In this document: in pieces, positions 18,627 through 26,482 of the stretch | Numbering within the stretch: position 1 is the stretch's first letter | Layout of the letters: each line of letters begins with the position of its first letter | Source: Helicobacter sp. 11-8110 | GTDB lineage: Bacteria; Campylobacterota; Campylobacteria; Campylobacterales; Helicobacteraceae | Direction of reading: 5' to 3' | Length of the DNA stretch: 64,000 bases | NCBI RefSeq assembly: GCF_003288905.1 | Contig: NZ_NHYL01000001.1 | Span: 124,001 to 188,000, forward strand | Translations under genes and position numbers: made by a program | The notes under the pieces: model-generated | Told to the model about the DNA's origin: nothing | Seen by the model: the letters and a program-made list of their open reading frames with translations, nothing else | The model's database searches: none

Positions 18627-19688
18627 TTACATTATTTCAGTGGTGGCTTTGAGCTTTTGTTTATCAAAGTGCGTATAGATTCTTGAAGTCTCTACACTTG
18701 CGTGTCCTAGGGCTTCTTGGACTAGCACCAAATCTTGGCTTTTTTGATAGAGCAGGGTAGCAAAGGAATGTCTTAGCATATGCGCGCCATTTTTCTCTTT
18801 ACGGATTCCATTAGTTAGCAAAACCTGCTCAACAATGCGACTAACATAGGCTTGTGTGAGTTTTTTGCCTTTGTGATTACAAAAGAGCAAATCATTTTCA
18901 ACTTCATTAGGGCGCGAATTAATCCACAAAGAAAAATCATTGCTAATGTTTTTTGCCTTTATCATCACAACACGCGGTTTATTGCCTTTGCCACGCACTT
19001 GAATCACATAAAAATCACCATCTAGTGTAATGTCTTTGATTTTGAGATTTAATGATTCTCCCACGCGGATTCCGGTGTAAATAATCACTTTTAGCAACAA
19101 GCGATTCCTAGCCCCTAAATCTTGGTGTTTAAAGGGATAAGTATCAATGCCTTTTAAGAATCTCTGCACTTCCTCTTCTATCATATAAGAGGGGAGTTTT
19201 TGTCCGCTTTTTCCGCGTAGTCCTCCCCAGTTTTTTAACTCAATCCTAAAGATATAAGAAGTGCCATCATCATCTTCATTTTGCTTATCAATAAAGCCAA
19301 AAAAGTTAATGAGCGCGACACGATAGTTTTTTTTAGTAGCATCTGATAGTGAGCTTGTATTGATAGTCAAAAACTCTTTAAGCGTTTCTTCATCTACTTC
19401 TTTTAATGAAGCCAAACCCAAATAATTCAAATATTCATACAGCTTTAATAGCGGAATAATATAAGTGTTGATTCCGATTAATCCTGCATTGCGACATTGT
19501 TTGCAGATTTCTTGGATTTCTTGAATGCTTTTAACGCCTTTACGCAAAGAATTAAGTGGCATAATAATATCTTTTTTGTTTTGCACTTGATGATTTGAGA
19601 GACTATTGAGTTTGCTATACACAAAGCGTTCAATCCAAAATAACAAGTTTTCTGCAAAATCATCTTTAAAGTCAATGGGATAACGCAT
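18627..19688 (-). CDS. xerH: Tyrosine recombinase XerH
   Basis: This 353-residue tyrosine recombinase resolves chromosome dimers by acting alone at a dif site, the arrangement known in Helicobacter and Campylobacter. The N-terminal core-binding domain covers about residues 60-160. The catalytic set is complete: Arg208 (TGIRVGE), Lys234 (RGKGNK), His303 and Arg306 (HMLRHS), His329 (LGHAS) and Tyr338 (SRIYTHF). AAGGAAAAGAT precedes the ATG. Length and the extended N-terminus fit XerH rather than XerC/D or a phage integrase. A dif-like site lies 123 bases upstream of the start, in keeping with the usual xerH-difH neighbourhood, and a toxin-antitoxin pair follows it. Confidence 0.9.
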   Translation of the reverse strand: MRYPIDFKDDFAENLLFWIERFVYSKLNSLSNHQVQNKKDIIMPLNSLRKGVKSIQEIQEICKQCRNAGLIGINTYIIPLLKLYEYLNYLGLASLKEVDEETLKEFLTINTSSLSDATKKNYRVALINFFGFIDKQNEDDDGTSYIFRIELKNWGGLRGKSGQKLPSYMIEEEVQRFLKGIDTYPFKHQDLGARNRLLLKVIIYTGIRVGESLNLKIKDITLDGDFYVIQVRGKGNKPRVVMIKAKNISNDFSLWINSRPNEVENDLLFCNHKGKKLTQAYVSRIVEQVLLTNGIRKEKNGAHMLRHSFATLLYQKSQDLVLVQEALGHASVETSRIYTHFDKQKLKATTEIM

Positions 19689-19728
19689 ATCTTTTCCTTA
19701 AGAATATTTTAAATCCTGATTCAAGCTT

Positions 19729-19750
19729 AATCTTAAGCAAGGTTAAGATT
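19729..19750. other. Inverted repeat between xerH and the dif-like site
   Basis: AATCTTAA and TTAAGATT form a perfect 8-base stem around GCAAGG. It lies 41 bases before xerH. It could be an operator, a weak terminator for the toxin transcript, or an accessory site; there is no T-run in either direction. Confidence 0.45.
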
Positions 19751-19810
19751 CATGGAAACGGGATTTTGTAAGATTTCTACAAACTGCAATTATATCAAAA
19801 GATTCTAATA

Positions 19811-19848
19811 TTTTGTATTGAAAACTATAATTTTCAAACTTTTATTTT
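19811..19848. other. dif-like XerH recombination site (site 1)
   Basis: The arms TTGAAAA (19818-19824) and TTTTCAA (19831-19837) are inverted around a 6-base centre CTATAA, the geometry of Xer sites. As I recall it, the H. pylori difH likewise pairs GAAAA with TTTTC around a 6-base centre. It is adjacent to xerH. The right half, 21 bases from 19828 to 19848, recurs exactly at 20534-20554. Confidence 0.7.
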
Positions 19849-20122
19849 AATAGCCCTTAAATAAGTCTCGGTGTCTTCCTATTCGATAATAATTAACCTC
19901 TTTATTGTCTCTTTTGTAGATTAAAACCAAATCTCCAAAAATATGGCATTCTCTAAAATCTTTAAAATCTCCTTTTAATGCGTGATCTTTGTAAGCTCGA
20001 GGCAATATATCTAATTTTGCTAAATCCTCAACGCATTTTTTGATTGCTTCAATATCCCATTGCTGTTTTCTAATCAGCTTTAAATCTTTCATAAAACTAT
20101 TTTGAAAAACTTGATTACGCAT
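19847..20122 (-). CDS. YafQ-type mRNA interferase toxin
   Basis: This 91-residue protein belongs to the RelE/ParE superfamily, YafQ branch, whose members cut mRNA on the ribosome. Family segments are LPRAYKDHALKGDFKDFREC, then HIFGDLVLIYK, and the C-terminal GRHRDLF, in which the His corresponds to the catalytic His of YafQ. Its ATG overlaps the antitoxin end by 8 bases, so the start at 20122 is preferred over an in-frame one 69 bases further upstream. The stop codon falls on the edge of dif-like site 1, as if the gene had been captured right up to the site. It is cotranscribed with its antitoxin from the promoter near 20446. Confidence 0.85.
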   Translation of the reverse strand: MRNQVFQNSFMKDLKLIRKQQWDIEAIKKCVEDLAKLDILPRAYKDHALKGDFKDFRECHIFGDLVLIYKRDNKEVNYYRIGRHRDLFKGY

Positions 20123-20417
20123 TTTCTGCCTTGATTTCTTTATCAATAGCATTGAGCAAATCATCAAAGTTTTTATAAGGTAAAGGTTCATTTTTAGCCA
20201 AAATCTCTTTTGTCGCCTTGGTTGGTTCTTTTGGCAAATATTCTTTCTTTCTTTTTTTTACATTAAGAGAGTTTTTTAGTTTTTCATTTAAAAACTTAAA
20301 AAGTTCATTGTTCTCTTTTGTTTGTAATTCTAGCTTTTTAGCTCTTTTCTCTACCAAAGAAAGTGCGTTAATTAATTGTTTTGGCGTGGCATTTTCGTAT
20401 TTAGAATAATCATACAT
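20115..20417 (-). CDS. Antitoxin partner of the YafQ-type toxin
   Basis: This 100-residue protein has no fold I can name with confidence. It is rich in Lys, Glu and Asn, with a helical N-terminal half that looks like a coiled coil (KQLINALSLVEKRAKKLELQ) and a C-terminal NFDDLLNAIDKEIKAE segment, as in RelB/DinJ-type antitoxins where the tail wraps the toxin. Position upstream of the toxin with an 8-base overlap is the main evidence. AGGGGG lies 7 bases before ATG at 20417, so this start is preferred to one 27 bases upstream. Autorepression at its promoter would be typical but is not visible in the sequence. Confidence 0.75.
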   Translation of the reverse strand: MYDYSKYENATPKQLINALSLVEKRAKKLELQTKENNELFKFLNEKLKNSLNVKKRKKEYLPKEPTKATKEILAKNEPLPYKNFDDLLNAIDKEIKAENA

Positions 20418-20445
20418 AGATAACCCCCTACTTACTTTTAGCACA

Positions 20446-20451
20446 ATTATA
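20446..20451 (-). promoter_or_regulatory. -10 box of the toxin-antitoxin operon
   Basis: A perfect TATAAT on the minus strand lies 29 bases upstream of the antitoxin ATG and inside the dif-bounded segment, so the cassette carries its own promoter. No strong -35 is seen. Confidence 0.55.
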
Positions 20452-20523
20452 TACTATTTTGCCCTATTAATAAAATTATATTGCCAAAAATTACTTTTAA
20501 GATTCTCTGCCCTTTATAGAATC

Positions 20524-20554
20524 TTTTAAAATGTAATTTTCAAACTTTTATTTT
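20524..20554. other. dif-like hybrid site (site 2)
   Basis: The right half (20534-20554) is identical to dif-like site 1, while the left half (TTTTAAAATG) matches at only 6 of 10 positions. This is the pattern expected where an element's own half-site was joined to a chromosomal dif half. Confidence 0.55.
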
Positions 20555-20605
20555 TAACCGCTTCTCAAAGTGCCTTTTGCACTCTTTACTATTATTTCCA
20601 AAAAA

Positions 20606-20614
20606 TGATAGAAT
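20606..20614 (+). promoter_or_regulatory. Extended -10 promoter of the DUF411 gene
   Basis: TGATAGAAT lies 24 bases before the ATG at 20638. The gap contains no better candidate. TAGAATC is common here, so the confidence is low. Confidence 0.35.
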
Positions 20615-20637
20615 CCGCAGAAAATTAAAGGCGCAAA

Positions 20638-21090
20638 ATGAAAAATAAAAAACTCTTATTTTTAGCTTTTTTAGCACCACTTTATTTACTAAGCAAAGAA
20701 GTTGAAATCTATAGCAGTCCATTTTGTGGGTGCTGTATTAAATGGGGAGATTATTTACAAAACAATGGCTATCAAGTAACGCACCACAAAAATGGTGATT
20801 TTATGGCAGTCAAAGAAAAATACAAAATCGCACCACAAAATCAAAGTTGTCATACTGGCGTTATTGAGGGCTATGCCATAGAAGGACATGTGCCATTAGA
20901 TGCAATTAATTGGCTTTTGGAAAACAAACCTGAAAATGTCGTTGGAATCTCAACACCAGGAATGCCAATAGGAAGCCCCGGAATGGAACAAGGTAATATG
21001 CAAGAAGAATATCCAGTTGTGTTGCTTTATAAAAATGGCGATTCAAAAGTTTTTGGAATCTATAAGGGCGAAACACTTATTAAAAAGTAG
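20638..21090 (+). CDS. DUF411 family exported metal-binding protein
   Basis: This 150-residue protein matches the DUF411 family, often linked to copper or other metal resistance. An N-terminal signal peptide (KKLLFLAFLAPLYLLSK) is followed by the thioredoxin-like start EIYSSPFCGCCIKWGDYLQ with the CxCC motif, a conserved SCHTGVIEGYAIEGHVP segment and the IGSPGMEQGN region near the end. It is predicted to be periplasmic. AAAGGCGCAAA precedes the ATG. It stands alone between the dif-bounded cassette and a convergent exporter gene, with only 14 bases to the latter's end. The metal and partner are unknown. Confidence 0.85.
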   Translation: MKNKKLLFLAFLAPLYLLSKEVEIYSSPFCGCCIKWGDYLQNNGYQVTHHKNGDFMAVKEKYKIAPQNQSCHTGVIEGYAIEGHVPLDAINWLLENKPENVVGISTPGMPIGSPGMEQGNMQEEYPVVLLYKNGDSKVFGIYKGETLIKK

Positions 21091-21104
21091 CTTTAGTCTA
21101 GTTT

Positions 21105-21998
21105 TTAGACCTGCCCTATTTTCTTTGGCTTGTGGATATTGATTAAATAAGTAGCAAAAATAGCTAAAATACCACCAAAAATCGTTAAAAGGCTTGGTAT
21201 TTCTCCCAAAATCAAATAACTACTTCCTAAAGCCATTGCAGGAACTAAAAGCTGATAAGAACTAGCCCTAGTCGCACCAAGCTTAGCAATACCCATATAA
21301 TAAATGCTTGTCCCAATGGCTGTTGAAAGCACAGCAACTACAAAAATCATAGACCAAAATTTCATATCATAATGAAAAATCTCAAGCATTTGCGGTTTGA
21401 AGAAAAACAAAGGCGAATAAAAAAGCATACTCAAAAAAGTAATATAGAAATTGATTGCCAAAGGATGAATGCGAATCCTTTGACAAACTAGAGTTAAAAT
21501 CGCCCAATCCAAAGCACAGAACAAGAAAAATGTATTAAATTTACCAAATAACTCTTCAAAACCTCCAAGATCAAGCAGACAAATCCCAGAAATAATGCCA
21601 ATTCCAAGCCCTAAAATTTCATTGGCTTTGATGCTTTTGTTTTCCTTGCGAGAAAAAAAGTAAGCTAATAAATATGCAAAAATAGGAATCAGGGTAGTAA
21701 CAAGCACACCGCCCTTCCCTGCACTACCATAATTTAAGCCCATAAAAAAGAAAATAGAATATATCCCATTTAAACAAGCCGCTACCAATAAAAATTTCAA
21801 ATTTTCTGTGTTAATCCGCAAAGGTACCTTCAATAACATAATCAAAGGAATAGAAGCAATAAAGGCAAAAAAGAATCTCCAAAAAGCTATAATATCTGCA
21901 CTTGCATACTGCACTAAAACCTTTCCACAAGCCCAAGAACTCCCCCAAAAAGCCATTGCTATGACAATCAAAATAGAAAAGATAAGATTCTTTTGCAC
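21105..21998 (-). CDS. EamA/DMT superfamily transporter
   Basis: This 297-residue membrane protein has about ten hydrophobic helices in two repeated EamA halves (first around residues 8-130, second about 145-290, the latter with ATRASSYQLLVPAMALGSSY). Such drug/metabolite transporters export amino acids, metabolites or drugs; the substrate cannot be read from the sequence. The start is GTG at 21998. It follows purU by 20 bases and is the third gene of an sppA-purU-DMT run. A basic tail (HKPKKIG) ends the protein in the cytoplasm. No terminator is obvious in the 14 bases before the convergent DUF411 gene. Confidence 0.85.
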   Translation of the reverse strand: MQKNLIFSILIVIAMAFWGSSWACGKVLVQYASADIIAFWRFFFAFIASIPLIMLLKVPLRINTENLKFLLVAACLNGIYSIFFFMGLNYGSAGKGGVLVTTLIPIFAYLLAYFFSRKENKSIKANEILGLGIGIISGICLLDLGGFEELFGKFNTFFLFCALDWAILTLVCQRIRIHPLAINFYITFLSMLFYSPLFFFKPQMLEIFHYDMKFWSMIFVVAVLSTAIGTSIYYMGIAKLGATRASSYQLLVPAMALGSSYLILGEIPSLLTIFGGILAIFATYLINIHKPKKIGQV

Positions 21999-22018
21999 TT
22001 AAATTCTCTTTTATCTCT

Positions 22019-22852
22019 TTAAAACACAATCGTTTTATTGCAATAAACAAAAATTTTCTCTTCTAAAGCTAGATTTAGTGCCTTAGATAGCACGATTTTC
22101 TCCACATCTCTGCCGTGTTTTTGCATTTCTTTCCAATCCATTGTGTGATTGACTTTAGTAATATCTTGATAAATAATTGGACCCTCATCAAGCTCATTAT
22201 TGACAAAATGCGCTGTGGCACCAATGATTTTTACGCCTCTTTCATAGGCTTGTTTATAGGGGTTTGCTCCCACAAAAGCCGGTAAAAAACTATGATGAAT
22301 ATTAATCAATTTCCCCTCAAACTCTTCAACAAAATTGGGGCTTAAAATCCGCATATATTTTGCCAAAATAATATAATCACTTGGATATTGTTTTAAAACT
22401 TCAATGATTTGTTTTTCGTGATCTTCTCTGCTTTTTCCTTCGTGGCTAATGCAGATAAAAGGCAAGTTAAACTTTTGACACAAAGGCTTTAAAACTTCAT
22501 AATTAGAAATCACCGCCAAAATATTCGCATTTAGCTCATTGCTATCATAACGGATTAGCAAATCGCCTAAACAATGACTCTCTTTAGTGCAAAGAATCAC
22601 AATTTTCTTTTTTTGGCAAGGAAGTATCTCTACTTGACTAGATTCATCATTAATAGCAGCTTTTATCTTTTGCTTTAAAATCGCAATTTCACACTCCCCC
22701 TCAATCTCGCTACGCATAAAAAAAAGATTATTTTCTTTATCAACAAATTCATCATTTTTTAAAATATTTAAATTAAATTGAAAAATAATCTGTGTAATTT
22801 GAGCAATCAAGCCTTTTTTATCTGGAGTTTGTATCTTTATAACAAAACGCAT
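22019..22852 (-). CDS. purU: Formyltetrahydrofolate deformylase
   Basis: This 277-residue enzyme hydrolyses 10-formyl-tetrahydrofolate to formate and tetrahydrofolate, balancing one-carbon pools. An ACT domain comes first (about 1-85, beginning IKIQTPDKKGLIAQITQIIF), then the formyltransferase catalytic fold with LINIHHSFLPAFVGANPY (catalytic His and Asn), GVKIIGATAHFV and the catalytic Asp in LDEGPIIYQD. The start is ATG at 22852, with AAAGGGG 5 bases upstream, overlapping the sppA stop by one base (TAATG). The formate it makes could feed the formate dehydrogenase of this window, which is speculation. Confidence 0.93.
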   Translation of the reverse strand: MRFVIKIQTPDKKGLIAQITQIIFQFNLNILKNDEFVDKENNLFFMRSEIEGECEIAILKQKIKAAINDESSQVEILPCQKKKIVILCTKESHCLGDLLIRYDSNELNANILAVISNYEVLKPLCQKFNLPFICISHEGKSREDHEKQIIEVLKQYPSDYIILAKYMRILSPNFVEEFEGKLINIHHSFLPAFVGANPYKQAYERGVKIIGATAHFVNNELDEGPIIYQDITKVNHTMDWKEMQKHGRDVEKIVLSKALNLALEEKIFVYCNKTIVF

Positions 22853-23727
22853 TAATACCCCTTTAACCACCCTAAAGATATATTATAAATACCTTCTTGA
22901 ATACCAAGTGCAATATTCTCACCTATAATTTTTTCTAAATACATTTCCATTTCACTTTTTTGAAGCCAAATAGGATTTTGAATCTTGCCTAGCTCAAAAA
23001 GTATTTTTTGCGCTTCATAAATGCTTCCAATGCTATCTACCAATCCTAGCTTTAAAGCATTACTAGCACTAAACACCCTACCCTGTGCAAAATCTCCTTC
23101 TTTTGTGATTTCCAAATTTCTTGCAGCCACGACCTCACTTACAAACATTTCATATTGCTCTTTAATTAATCCCTTTAACATTTCTTCTTCTTGCTTATTC
23201 CAAGGACGCATAAAAGTTCCTGCTTCTTTGTAGATTCCAGCTTTTAGAATTTGTGTTTTGATTCCTAGTTTTTCTGCTAACTCACTTACATCTACTCCAT
23301 TTAAAATCACACCAATAGAACCTACTAATGCACCCTTATTGGCAATAATTCTATCTGCCCACACTCCTGCTAGATAACTACCACTTGCCATAGAACCTTG
23401 CGCATAAACAACAATAGGCTTTTTGCTTCGTATCCTCTTAACCGCTTCTGAGATTTCAACACTTGGTGGAATAGTGCCACCAGGAGAATCAATAACTAGC
23501 AAAACCCCTTTAATATTAGGATTGTTTTCCAGTTTTGAGAGTTCTTCTAAAAAACTATCGCTTTGGATTATCATTCCTTTTAAATCAATCCTAGCTACAT
23601 TTGCTAAGCTAGAATTCCCACTAGAACTTGGCATAAAAATCAAAAAAACAATCAATAAAAACACCAAAGCCTTAAAATATTTCATAATAAAATCTAAAGG
23701 TGCTAACAAGATTCTAATTATTTTCAA
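22852..23727 (-). CDS. sppA: Signal peptide peptidase SppA
   Basis: This roughly 291-residue inner-membrane serine protease degrades cleaved signal peptides. One N-terminal membrane helix (about 17-35) precedes the S49 peptidase fold. GVLLVIDSPGGTIPPSVEIS, the catalytic Ser in QGSMASGSYLAG and the Lys region of LGIKTQILKAGIYKEAG are all present, as in the short single-domain form of the enzyme. AAGGA lies 7 bases before a TTG at 23727, which is preferred over a GTG at 23733 that nearly touches the ribosome-binding site. It heads the sppA-purU-DMT run and is divergent from lepA. Confidence 0.92.
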   Translation of the reverse strand: MKIIRILLAPLDFIMKYFKALVFLLIVFLIFMPSSSGNSSLANVARIDLKGMIIQSDSFLEELSKLENNPNIKGVLLVIDSPGGTIPPSVEISEAVKRIRSKKPIVVYAQGSMASGSYLAGVWADRIIANKGALVGSIGVILNGVDVSELAEKLGIKTQILKAGIYKEAGTFMRPWNKQEEEMLKGLIKEQYEMFVSEVVAARNLEITKEGDFAQGRVFSASNALKLGLVDSIGSIYEAQKILFELGKIQNPIWLQKSEMEMYLEKIIGENIALGIQEGIYNISLGWLKGY

Positions 23728-23857
23728 TCTCACTTCCTTACTAAAAATTAAAGCAAAATTATAGCACCATTCTCAAATGAAATTAGATAAGATTCTAAGC
23801 CTTTTTAGCAAACTTTTGATAGAATTTTGCCCAAAACTTTATTTTAAAAGGTATGTT

Positions 23858-25660
23858 GTGAAAGATTCACTCTCCAAAATTCGTAATTTTTCTATTATTG
23901 CACATATTGATCATGGTAAATCCACTCTTGCGGATTGTTTAATTCAAGCTTGTGGAGCAATTTCTGAGCGCGAAATGAGTGCGCAAGTAATGGATACAAT
24001 GGACATTGAAAAAGAACGCGGAATCACCATAAAAGCCCAAAGTGTAAGATTGAAATATTTTTACAAAGGCGAACCTTATATTTTAAATCTCATTGACACC
24101 CCAGGGCATGTGGATTTTAGCTATGAAGTTTCACGCTCACTTGCTTCTTGCGAGGGAGCTTTATTAGTTGTTGATGCCTCTCAAGGTGTGGAGGCTCAAA
24201 CCATCGCAAATGTTTATATTGCATTAGAAAATAACCTTGAAATCATTCCTGTTTTAAACAAAATCGATTTACCAGCAGCTGCACCAGAGCGCGTAAAATC
24301 AGAAATAGAGCAAACTATTGGGCTTGATTGTAGCCACGCTTTAGAGGTTAGCGCTAAAGCAAATATTGGAATTACTGAATTGCTTAATAGAATCATTGAA
24401 TTAGTTCCACCACCACAAGGGGATTTAGAAGCTCCTACTAAAGCTTTAATCTATGATTCTTGGTTTGATAACTATTTGGGTGCTTTAGCTTTGGTGCGTG
24501 TCTTTGATGGTTCAATCAAAGTTGGTCAAAACATTTATATTATGGGAAGTGGTAAGAATCACGAGGTTTTGGGATTGTTTTACCCTCATCCAATCAAACA
24601 AGAAAAAGCAAAAAGTATTCAATGTGGTGAGGTTGGGATTGTTGTTTTGGGATTAAAAAATGTTACAGATATAGCCGTCGGCGATACCATAACAGATTTT
24701 AAAAATAAAACCAAAGAACCTATTGCAGGATTTGAACCAGCCAAGCCTTTTGTTTTCGCAGGAATTTATCCCATTGATACAGACAAATTTGAAGACTTAC
24801 GCGATGCGCTAGAAAAACTTAAACTCAATGATTCAAGTCTTAATTTTGAATCAGAAACCTCTGTGGCTTTAGGCTTTGGATTCCGTGTTGGATTTTTGGG
24901 ACTTTTGCATATGGAAGTTATCAAAGAAAGATTGGAGCGAGAATTTGGGCTAGATTTGATTGCCACTGCTCCAACGGTTGTTTATGAAGTTACCCAAACC
25001 GATGGTGAGGTAATTATGATTCAAAATCCAAGCGAATTACCACCTGAACAAAAAATCGCAGGAATTAAAGAGCCTTATGTTAAAGCGACCATTATTGTGC
25101 CAAGTGAATTTTTAGGGAATATCATTACGCTAGTAAGCAAAAGGCGTGGAATCCAAAAGAAAATGGAATACTTACAAGAAACAAGAGTATTGTTAGAGTA
25201 TCATATTCCTACTAATGAAATCGTAATGGATTTTTATGATAAATTAAAATCTTGCACAAAGGGTTATGCGAGTTTTGATTATGAGCCAATTGGCTATCAA
25301 GAGGGAGATTTAGTTAAGCTTGATATTCGCGTGGCAGGAGAAATTGTAGATGCGCTTAGCATTATCGTGCCAAAAAGCAAAGCTTATGAAAAAGGAAAAG
25401 AACTTGTAGAAGCTATGAAAGAAATTATTCCAAGACAACTTTTTGAAGTAGCGATTCAAGCAAGTGTAGGGAACAAGATTATCGCCAGAGAAACGGTTAA
25501 ATCAATGGGCAAAAATGTAACTGCAAAATGCTATGGCGGAGACATTACTAGAAAACGAAAGCTACTTGAAAAACAAAAAGAAGGGAAAAAGCGTATGAAA
25601 GCCATTGGTAAAGTCAATTTACCACAAGAGGCATTTTTAGCAGTTTTAAAAATTGACTAA
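23858..25660 (+). CDS. lepA: Elongation factor 4 (LepA)
   Basis: This 600-residue ribosomal GTPase (EF4) affects translation initiation and ribosome movement under stress. The GTPase domain has [33 protein letters not shown] and NKIDLPAA. The LepA-specific C-terminal domain ends with the Arg/Lys-rich [20 protein letters not shown]. The GTG at 23858 is preferred as start: AAAAGG lies 6 bases upstream and the length fits the family, whereas the ATG at 23777 would add 27 unconserved residues. The M48 lipoprotein gene follows 21 bases after the stop. Confidence 0.96.
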   Translation: MKDSLSKIRNFSIIAHIDHGKSTLADCLIQACGAISEREMSAQVMDTMDIEKERGITIKAQSVRLKYFYKGEPYILNLIDTPGHVDFSYEVSRSLASCEGALLVVDASQGVEAQTIANVYIALENNLEIIPVLNKIDLPAAAPERVKSEIEQTIGLDCSHALEVSAKANIGITELLNRIIELVPPPQGDLEAPTKALIYDSWFDNYLGALALVRVFDGSIKVGQNIYIMGSGKNHEVLGLFYPHPIKQEKAKSIQCGEVGIVVLGLKNVTDIAVGDTITDFKNKTKEPIAGFEPAKPFVFAGIYPIDTDKFEDLRDALEKLKLNDSSLNFESETSVALGFGFRVGFLGLLHMEVIKERLEREFGLDLIATAPTVVYEVTQTDGEVIMIQNPSELPPEQKIAGIKEPYVKATIIVPSEFLGNIITLVSKRRGIQKKMEYLQETRVLLEYHIPTNEIVMDFYDKLKSCTKGYASFDYEPIGYQEGDLVKLDIRVAGEIVDALSIIVPKSKAYEKGKELVEAMKEIIPRQLFEVAIQASVGNKIIARETVKSMGKNVTAKCYGGDITRKRKLLEKQKEGKKRMKAIGKVNLPQEAFLAVLKID

Positions 25661-25681
25661 TATGACTTAAGAGTCTTAAAA

Positions 25682-26422
25682 ATGTTTATTTTAAAAAAAA
25701 TTTATTGGCTTGTTTTAGCATTGCTAATTTGCGCTTGTTCATCTACAATCTACACTAATCGCACTCAACTTATGCTTCTTAATGAGCAGCAAGAAAAAGC
25801 CTTAGGGGAGCAAAGCGCTCTTGCAGTTTTAAAAGAATCAAAACTAAGTCAAAACACCACACAAACAGCTATGGTAAAACGCATAGGACAAAAAATTGCT
25901 TCTATCGCCAATCGCCCTGATTTTAATTGGGAATTTTATCTAATAGAAAACAAAGCCCAAAATGCCTTTTGTCTCCCAGGTGGTAAAGTTTTTGTTTATA
26001 CGGGCTTAATGGAATTAATCAGCAACGATGATGAACTTGCTGTGGTGATTTCACACGAAATTGGGCATACAATTTTAAGACACGGCGCTGAACGAATGAG
26101 TATGCAAACCTTACAACAATTAGGTGGAAGTATCCTTGAAATCTTTGTTGGCACACAAAATCCTGAATACAATAATCTTTTTAATAAAGCTTATAATGTC
26201 AGCAGTAATGTTGGAATCATGCTACCCTTTAGCCGTCATCACGAGCTTGAAGCTGATGAAGTCGGAATCATACTTATGCAAAAGGCAGGTTACAATCCAC
26301 AAGCCGCTTTAAGCTTTTGGCAAAAAATGTCTCAAGGCAACAAAGAAACTTCAGATTTTTTCTCCACACATCCAAGCGATACAAAAAGAATACAAGAAAT
26401 AAAAAGAATTCTAGCAAAGTAG
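25682..26422 (+). CDS. M48 family zinc metallopeptidase, lipoprotein
   Basis: This 246-residue protein has a lipoprotein-type signal (hydrophobic WLVLALLICACSS, with Cys 18 or 20 as the lipidation site) and an M48B peptidase domain. The HExxH zinc motif is in SHEIGHTILRHGAERMS and the third ligand Glu in HHELEADEVGI; the domain ends with STHPSDTKRIQEI, typical of LoiP/YcaL/BepA-like proteases. The likely role is quality control of envelope or outer-membrane proteins in the periplasm. It follows lepA closely and may be cotranscribed. A strong bidirectional terminator lies between it and the convergent dcuA. Confidence 0.9.
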   Translation: MFILKKIYWLVLALLICACSSTIYTNRTQLMLLNEQQEKALGEQSALAVLKESKLSQNTTQTAMVKRIGQKIASIANRPDFNWEFYLIENKAQNAFCLPGGKVFVYTGLMELISNDDELAVVISHEIGHTILRHGAERMSMQTLQQLGGSILEIFVGTQNPEYNNLFNKAYNVSSNVGIMLPFSRHHELEADEVGIILMQKAGYNPQAALSFWQKMSQGNKETSDFFSTHPSDTKRIQEIKRILAK

Positions 26423-26447
26423 AGTGAGTTGTTTTTTTTATAGAGTA

Positions 26448-26478
26448 TTTTCTATCCCGAAAAAATGGGGATAGAAAA
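26448..26478. terminator. Bidirectional terminator between the M48 gene and dcuA
   Basis: TTTTCTATCCC pairs with GGGATAGAAAA (11 base pairs, 9-base loop) between two convergent genes. The stem starts and ends with T/A runs, so it can work in both directions. Confidence 0.85.
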
Positions 26479-26482
26479 ATTC

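Larger units (their letters stand above)
19828..20554. mobile_element. Candidate dif-bounded toxin-antitoxin cassette
   Basis: The 21 bases starting TAATTTTCAAAC at 19828 recur identically at 20534, giving a 706-base unit that carries only a toxin-antitoxin pair and its promoter. Joining the left half of site 1 to the right side of site 2 would restore one intact dif-like site, as expected for an element inserted by the host Xer recombinase. There is no recombinase in the cassette. This is an inference from repeats and position; excision has not been shown. Confidence 0.55.
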
